Of a stretch of 50,145 bases of DNA, positions 45,386-50,145 are shown piece after piece; within the stretch, counting starts at the first letter, position 1, and each line of letters begins with the position of its first letter. This DNA comes from Priapulus caudatus. Its lineage: Eukaryota > Priapulida > Priapulimorpha > Priapulimorphida > Priapulidae. The notes beneath the pieces are model-generated. The model did not search any database. It was not told the DNA's origin and worked only from the letters and a program-made list of their open reading frames with translations. Where the stretch lies: contig NW_014577072.1 of NCBI RefSeq assembly GCF_000485595.1, positions 582,676 through 632,820 on the forward strand. The letters run 5' to 3'. A program made the translations under genes and the position numbers.

Positions 45386-46365
45386 CTTGCACATTGTCGG
45401 CGCGATATTCGGCACAAGGACGCGATATTCACCGACAATCCGCGGCGTAGCGCCGTTATCCCGTCTCCAAAACAAAGCATCCAATTTATCAGTCGGCATT
45501 GAGATCGCGTCGTTGCTAGATCGAGGGGTGCCGTCGCCCGCTTCGCTGGCATTCGGCAACAAGCCACTAGATTTGCTATTGTTATCGCAATTAACGAGAA
45601 GAGGGCCGGCGGCTAATCTCTCGCCGATAGGCCCGTTTGAAGCCTTACTCAAATTAAGCGCTCGCTGGTGCTGTGCTCATTCAGCCCTCTTTAGATCCGC
45701 GCGTAATACCATTTGCTGCGTACTATGTATATACTAATGATATCGGAGCACAGGCGGGCAGCGATCGAACGGGTTACTATGGTTCCCGCGATGTCTGCCT
45801 CTATTTGTCCCGCGAGACCCTTGTTAGAATAACAGCGCCCGATGCTCTTTCTATCGGCGCACGCGTGCCCCGTAAGTAGATAGTCTGCGAAGGGGGCTAA
45901 TTTGCGACGTTTTAATAAGGGTGCGAAATTTTAATTAGGTGCATTGCGTAGTTTTAGCCGCAGATAATCACTAATTGAAGTAAATGCGAAAAACTGGCTA
46001 ATTTGCAAGACCTATATCGGGGCTAATGGGGGAAAAACACGCTTACACGTTCTCACGGCTGCTCCGCATACACTGATAACGATGCAGCGTGTGAAACAAA
46101 GGAGACAAGAGCAGTCGATGAAACGCGCGGTATATGCACTTTATAGAATACACCGGCGACGCTTTTGCCCCTTCATTACACGTGGGCGAACGCCTCTATG
46201 AATTATCCACGAGAGCATCGCGCTATTGCGCAGCCGGTTTGTTTTTAAACAGCGTAAAAATGCACGTATAGAATAGCGATCGAAAATGATCGCGGTTAGG
46301 TGCGCCTTCGATACGCAAGGTACGCGCGCTCAAAGGCATCGTCGTTCTCTTGCAAAGTGACAGGC
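45386..46365. other. GC-rich single-copy DNA, no gene recognised
   Basis: About 980 bp. The + frame ending at 45879 includes VIPFAAYYVYTNDIGAQAG and runs into a donor-like CCCC|GTAAGT (about 45871). It opens with GTG, has no good matching acceptor, and shows no domain. The TCACTAATTGAAG/GGCTAATTTGC words at 45893-46005 occur twice but do not form an array. Confidence 0.35.
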
Positions 46366-46486
46366 ATTTATGAAGCAGACATTTATGAAGAGTATAAAGA
46401 TATGAGATTTATGAGATATTTATTCAATGAGAGATTATTATATGAGATATGAAGTATACGATTTATGAAGATTATGAGATGTATGA
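46366..46486 (+). repeat. cryptic degenerate repeat (ATTTATGAAGA-like)
   Basis: Words ATTTATGAAG, GATTTATGAGAT and ATATGAGATATGAAG recur irregularly about eight times in 120 bp. It looks like an eroded 11-12-bp tandem array. Confidence 0.6.
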
Positions 46487-46860
46487 CGCAGAGAGCCATC
46501 ATATAACGGACGCGCGCGCGCACGCCGCTCTTCGCTCGAAAGTCGCTTTGATAGCTGGGAGTCTACTATCACGCCATCGGACTCTGCCATCAGTGATAAT
46601 GATGGCTGAAATCGCTGTCTTGTTTCGCACACGATAGTTTTGATGCGAGTCAGTGGAGCGCGTGAGAAACCGGAGACGCTGATCGAGTCCGACATGCCAA
46701 TATCGATGTCCGCACCCGATAGTGATAAATTGTGAACGCGACAGCGTACTGACTTGTGGTGGCCATAGATCAAAACGGTAGTACAATTATCACGCTGTTG
46801 CACCGACGCTAAAGCGATATTGACCGAACGCTACTAATGACCATGAGTCATGCAAGTGAT

Positions 46861-46885
46861 GTATATATATATATATATATATACA
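46861..46885. repeat. (TA)n tract
   Basis: A short pure TA run just upstream of the foldback element. Confidence 0.9.
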
Positions 46886-46937
46886 TATCAAGTAGTTAAT
46901 AATGACAAAAGTTTGTCATTATTAACTCCTGATACAT
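46881..46937. mobile_element. 45-bp foldback element with 6-bp flanking repeats
   Basis: The arms are AAGTAGTTAATAATGACAAA and the near-complement TTTGTCATTATTAACTCCT, differing at few positions. The unit (46887-46931) is flanked by ATACAT at 46881-46886 and 46932-46937. The arm core GTTAATAATGACAAA is the same as in the element at 31361, so the two belong to one family at independent sites. Confidence 0.7.
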
Positions 46938-46949
46938 TCTTCATATGCA

Positions 46950-47425
46950 TGCTGTGTGTTGTGTGATGTGTGACCTGTGGTGTGTATGTTGTGTGTGCTG
47001 TCGTGTGTGTGTGCTGTGTGTGTGTGTGTGTTGTGTGTGTGTATAGGTTTGAGATTGCACTTGTGTGTGTGGGTGGGTGGTGTGTGTGTGATGCTGTGTG
47101 TGTTGGGCGGGACGGCGGTTGCGTGCGTGCGCGCGCGCCTTGCGTTGTGTCGGTGTGTGTATGTGTGTGCGTGTGTGTGTTGAGTTGATCACCGGGCCTG
47201 TCTGTGTGTGTGTGTAGTGTGTGTCTGTGTGTTGTCTGGCTGTCTGTCTGTGTGTGTGTGTGTGGTTAGCGCGGCGCGCCCGTGGCGTCGCCGTACGTGA
47301 CTTTGTGCGTTGCGTGCTTGCATGGTGGCTGCCATGTCCTGTCTGCGGCCGTGCTTGCCACACGTGGCCCCAGGTTGTGTGTGAGGTGTGTGTGGTAGTG
47401 TGATGTACTGTGTGTGTGTGTGAAG
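46950..47425. repeat. degenerate (GT)n tract
   Basis: GT-rich with frequent GCTGTG, TTGTG and GTCTG interruptions and a non-repetitive island at 47268-47370. Thr-His and Cys-Val frames across it were ignored. Confidence 0.88.
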
Positions 47426-47469
47426 CAGACAGAGAGCAATAAGAGTGAGAACTTGAGACCCTGAGGAAG

Positions 47470-47472
47470 GGG

Positions 47473-47511
<39 letters not shown>

Positions 47512-47535
47512 AGAGAGATGGAGAGAGAGAGAGCG
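47470..47535. repeat. (GA)n microsatellite
   Basis: A GA run of about 65 bp with AAAG interruptions near the 3' end. Confidence 0.92.
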
Positions 47536-47616
47536 GATAGGCAGAAGTACCCACGACCAATACCACTACGTACTAGCACAACCACTACACTACGTAACTT
47601 GTATAGGCACACGCAG

Positions 47617-47733
47617 ATGCGCATGAACATACTTTATATACTCGTACTTGCTATATTTATACATTATACTTCCTGCACGAACATGCGCATAGTAATAGAC
47701 GCGAATATTCAGAAAATGTGTAACAGCGCATGA
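47617..47733 (+). CDS. weak candidate small secreted peptide (38 aa)
   Basis: The frame starts MRMNILYILVLAIFIHYTSC: a basic start, a strong hydrophobic core and a small-residue C-region, as in signal peptides. It then continues TNMRIVIDANIQKMCNSA to a TGA. The mature part would be only about 18 residues with one cysteine, or the frame could be a first exon using the donor-like AATGT|GTAACA near 47720. Codon use is AT-rich, unlike the flanking GA/GT repeats. An A-rich stretch with AATAAT follows at about 47750. There is no recognised family, and a hydrophobic frame from AT-rich DNA can arise by chance. Confidence 0.22.
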   Translation: MRMNILYILVLAIFIHYTSCTNMRIVIDANIQKMCNSA

Positions 47734-48615
47734 CGAAAAAATCAGCTTCAAAAAAAAAATAATAATTCAATTTGCGCCTACATAATAATTAATAATTTTC
47801 ATTTGTTTTTCAAATTACACGAACGCACTATCCTTCCCTTCTGTCTAAAACAACTTGATTACACATCACATCCAGCTAATCTCCATTTAAATCAGGAAAC
47901 GCGCGCGAATAAAGCAACATGAGATTTTGCAGTTCGTAATTGCTTGGGACAAATTTCAAATAAATGCGCAAACTGTGTTTGATTTGGCTGATTTTTCTTA
48001 CTTACTGCGTCGTGCATGGGACCGAATGGACCGCGGAGTTATATGGGCTTCTTTAGATTTTTACCCAGTGGATTTGTTTACTGTAGCTGCGATAAAGCGA
48101 ACTAGCGGAGCTTGCGCGTCTCTATAACGTTATGGCTTATTCAGAATGTAGGTTGCTCGATTTAGCTGAAATATTTATACCAATGAAGTCTCTCGTGTGC
48201 ATACTGAGGCAGTCGTTGTCATTTTATATGATCTAGAAAGTGTTTCTTTTAACAGGCCATAAATGTAGCTCGATTTTCCCTTATCGTTTTATGCCGGACA
48301 ATATTTTCAATAACTCCTGACAACTGCTTTTTGAAAGCCTCGAAGTCAGCGGCGATTCTTCGTTGTAAGCGACATCGTATTCGACTGGCATGTGGCTACA
48401 CTCAGGCGCCGCTGCCGTCGTTCGTGCATAGAGATCATCATGTATAGCCAGCTGAATAATTCAATAAGAAAATAACCGCTCAGCTGTCGTCGGCCTTTTC
48501 CGTCTGCCCGCGAGTGCGTCCCGTAAATTGTCGCTCGCGGGCGGCCGCTTCCGACCTGCCGCAGGGCGGAGCCACCTTCGTTCTATGGTGTATATCTTCT
48601 TCTTCGTGAATTTAC
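47734..48615. other. single-copy DNA, no gene recognised
   Basis: About 880 bp, AT-rich to 48330 and GC/CpG-rich after 48480. No gene is recognised. Confidence 0.4.
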
Positions 48616-48780
48616 ATGGATCGCGGCGGTGGCGACGGCGGTGATGGCGGCGGCGACGATGGCGGCGGCGGTGACGGCCCGGCCCTACCCGCGCTCTCCT
48701 TCAATTTGTCCTGGAAGCTGCACCCTGGCGGGAAAACACTTGCCCGCGAATATCGATTGCTCCGCGATGCGTTTGGATAG
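48616..48780 (+). CDS. candidate Gly/Asp-rich 54-aa ORF
   Basis: An ATG (TTTACATGG) opens a frame beginning MDRGGGDGGDGGGDDGGGGD, encoded by a GGCGGYGAY repeat, followed by a non-repetitive tail containing SFNLSWKLHPGGKTLAREYR and a TAG at 48778. The region (48480-48870) is a CpG-rich island between AT-rich DNA and a CTAT array, so it could be a promoter-proximal first exon. Gly/Asp runs from GGC/GAC triplets also arise as simple repeats. No family was recognised and there is no clear splice donor. Confidence 0.22.
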   Translation: MDRGGGDGGDGGGDDGGGGDGPALPALSFNLSWKLHPGGKTLAREYRLLRDAFG

Positions 48781-48894
48781 TGATCAATCTACTCGGCGGC
48801 AGTGAGTGAGAGCGCGGCTCCGGTCGGCCGACAGCCCGACGAGCCGGGCGACAGTAGTGGGAGACGCGCGCAGCTCTCTATAGTGGTCTCTCGC

Positions 48895-48917
48895 CATCTA
48901 TCTATCTATCTATCCAT

Positions 48918-48976
<59 letters not shown>

Positions 48977-49770
48977 ATCTATACTAGCTCGTATCTATCT
49001 ATTCTATCTATCCTATTTATCTATCTATCTATCTATCTATTTACTTTTCTCTACTCTATCTAGCTTACGTTCTTTCATTTACTATCTACTCTATCTATCT
49101 ATCATAACTAATCTACCTATTTATCTATCTATTCTCTATCTTACTCCATCTAATCCATCTGACATCCATCTATCTATCTATCTTATCTATCTATTCTATT
49201 CATCTATGCTATGCTATCACTATCTATCTATCTAATCTATCAATCATCATCCTATCTACTACTATTGAGCTCAGCTAGCTAGCTATTTAGCTATCTATCT
49301 ATCTATCTATCGTATTTATCTATCTATTATCCTCTCTTAGTCTATCTATCTATTATCTACTCCATCTATGCTATCTAATCTATCTGATCTCCATCTATCT
49401 ATCTATCTATCTATCTATCATTTGTTGGTCTGTTCTGTCCTATCTAATCTATCTATCCTCTCTCTATCACTATCTATTCTATGCTATCTATCTATCTACA
49501 TCTTACCTACCTACCCACATACCTACCTAACCTACCGTACCTACCTACCACCTACCTCCCTAACCTACCTAGCATACCTACCTCCCTACCCATATCTATC
49601 ATTCTATCTATGCTATCCTATCTTCACTATCTAATCTATCTATCTCTCTATCTATCTATCTGTCTCATACCTATCTAGTCTATCTATCTATCTATCTACC
49701 TATCTATCCTCTCTATCTATCTATCTATCCTATCTATCATCTACTTTCTCTCTGTCTACTTTATTTCTTC
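48895..49770. repeat. (CTAT)n tetranucleotide array, about 0.9 kb
   Basis: A clean CTAT run at about 48895-48976, then a long degenerate continuation with single-base gains and losses and a CTAC-rich section at 49500-49590. Frames read Leu-Ser-Ile-Tyr polymers. Confidence 0.95.
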
Positions 49771-49799
49771 TCTCCTCTATCAGTCTCCTATATGCCCAA

Positions 49800-50000
49800 T
49801 CGTGTGTCGTGTCGTGTATGATGTGTGATGTGTGATGTGGGTGTGGGTGTGGTGTGTGTTGATGTGTGTGTCGTTTTTGTGTGTGTGTGGTGTGCCTGTG
49901 GTGTGTGTGTGTGTGTGTGGTGTGAGTGTGCGGTGGTGTGCGTCGTGCCTGTGCCCGGTGTGCCTCGCGTGGTGGCGCGCGTGTGTGTTGTGTACCTTGA
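49800..50000. repeat. degenerate (GT)n tract
   Basis: GT-rich sequence with GTGATGTG and GTGGTG interruptions. The last 145 bases of the window after it are ordinary sequence with no recognised gene. Confidence 0.85.
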
Positions 50001-50145
50001 TCTGCGTGAACTTTTAAGACAGCCTCGTTCATTCCAGCCAGGCTTCGCGGCCACTTTCCTTTATTTATGCTGCAAAACATAACGGTGCTGGGCCCGCGCA
50101 TGCGATATATATTTCCGCTCAGGCATTAGTATCCAACTGGTTATT

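Noticed and set aside
45673-45879. 69-codon frame ending near GTAAGT
   Set aside because: Starts with GTG, lacks a good acceptor and a recognisable domain, and overlaps another open frame in GC-rich DNA.

Overview
This is a stretch of animal nuclear DNA, most likely from an arthropod. The evidence is the absence of long bacterial-style genes, spliceosomal signals (one convincing GTGAGT donor), very abundant simple-sequence repeats and undepleted CpG. A CpG-rich invertebrate such as a hymenopteran insect fits best, but nothing here fixes the taxon. By eye, about a quarter to a third of the window is tandem repeat. No rRNA, tRNA or complete recognisable protein gene was found.

Layout. 1-2.4 kb: single-copy DNA with a (GT)n tract, a 28-bp tandem repeat and a YY1/Pho-like motif. 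2.48-7.15 kb: one 4.7-kb array of a degenerate 18-bp minisatellite. 7.5-9.9 kb: AT/CT repeats, a GC-rich promoter-like zone, a leader-like stretch, and the best gene feature, a coding exon (9800-9884) that encodes a signal peptide and ends in a phase-1 splice donor. The rest of the + strand is plausibly the first intron of that gene, full of microsatellites. 13-16 kb: CA/GT/GA arrays. 16.2-19.3 kb: unremarkable single-copy DNA. 21.5-22.0 kb: a 29-bp tandem repeat. 22-33.7 kb: two copies of a composite repeat (AC tract, then a dispersed 0.8-1.25-kb segment, then a 10-bp minisatellite). The second copy runs into a 321-bp N gap. 29.9-47 kb: several hairpin elements, including three tiny foldback elements that each sit between 6-bp direct repeats. 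35-50 kb: more GA, CT, CA and CTAT arrays, with a few weak candidate exons or small ORFs.

The most notable things are the small foldback family, the phase-shared higher-order structure of the 10-bp minisatellite at two loci, the 18-bp satellite with a MluI site in each unit, the signal-peptide exon in front of a very long intron, and signs that parts of the window (about 2.7-6.6 kb and 22-28 kb) are poorly polished sequence. Most long open frames are translations of microsatellites (Thr-His, Cys-Val, Ser-Leu, Arg-Glu polymers) and were not annotated as genes.
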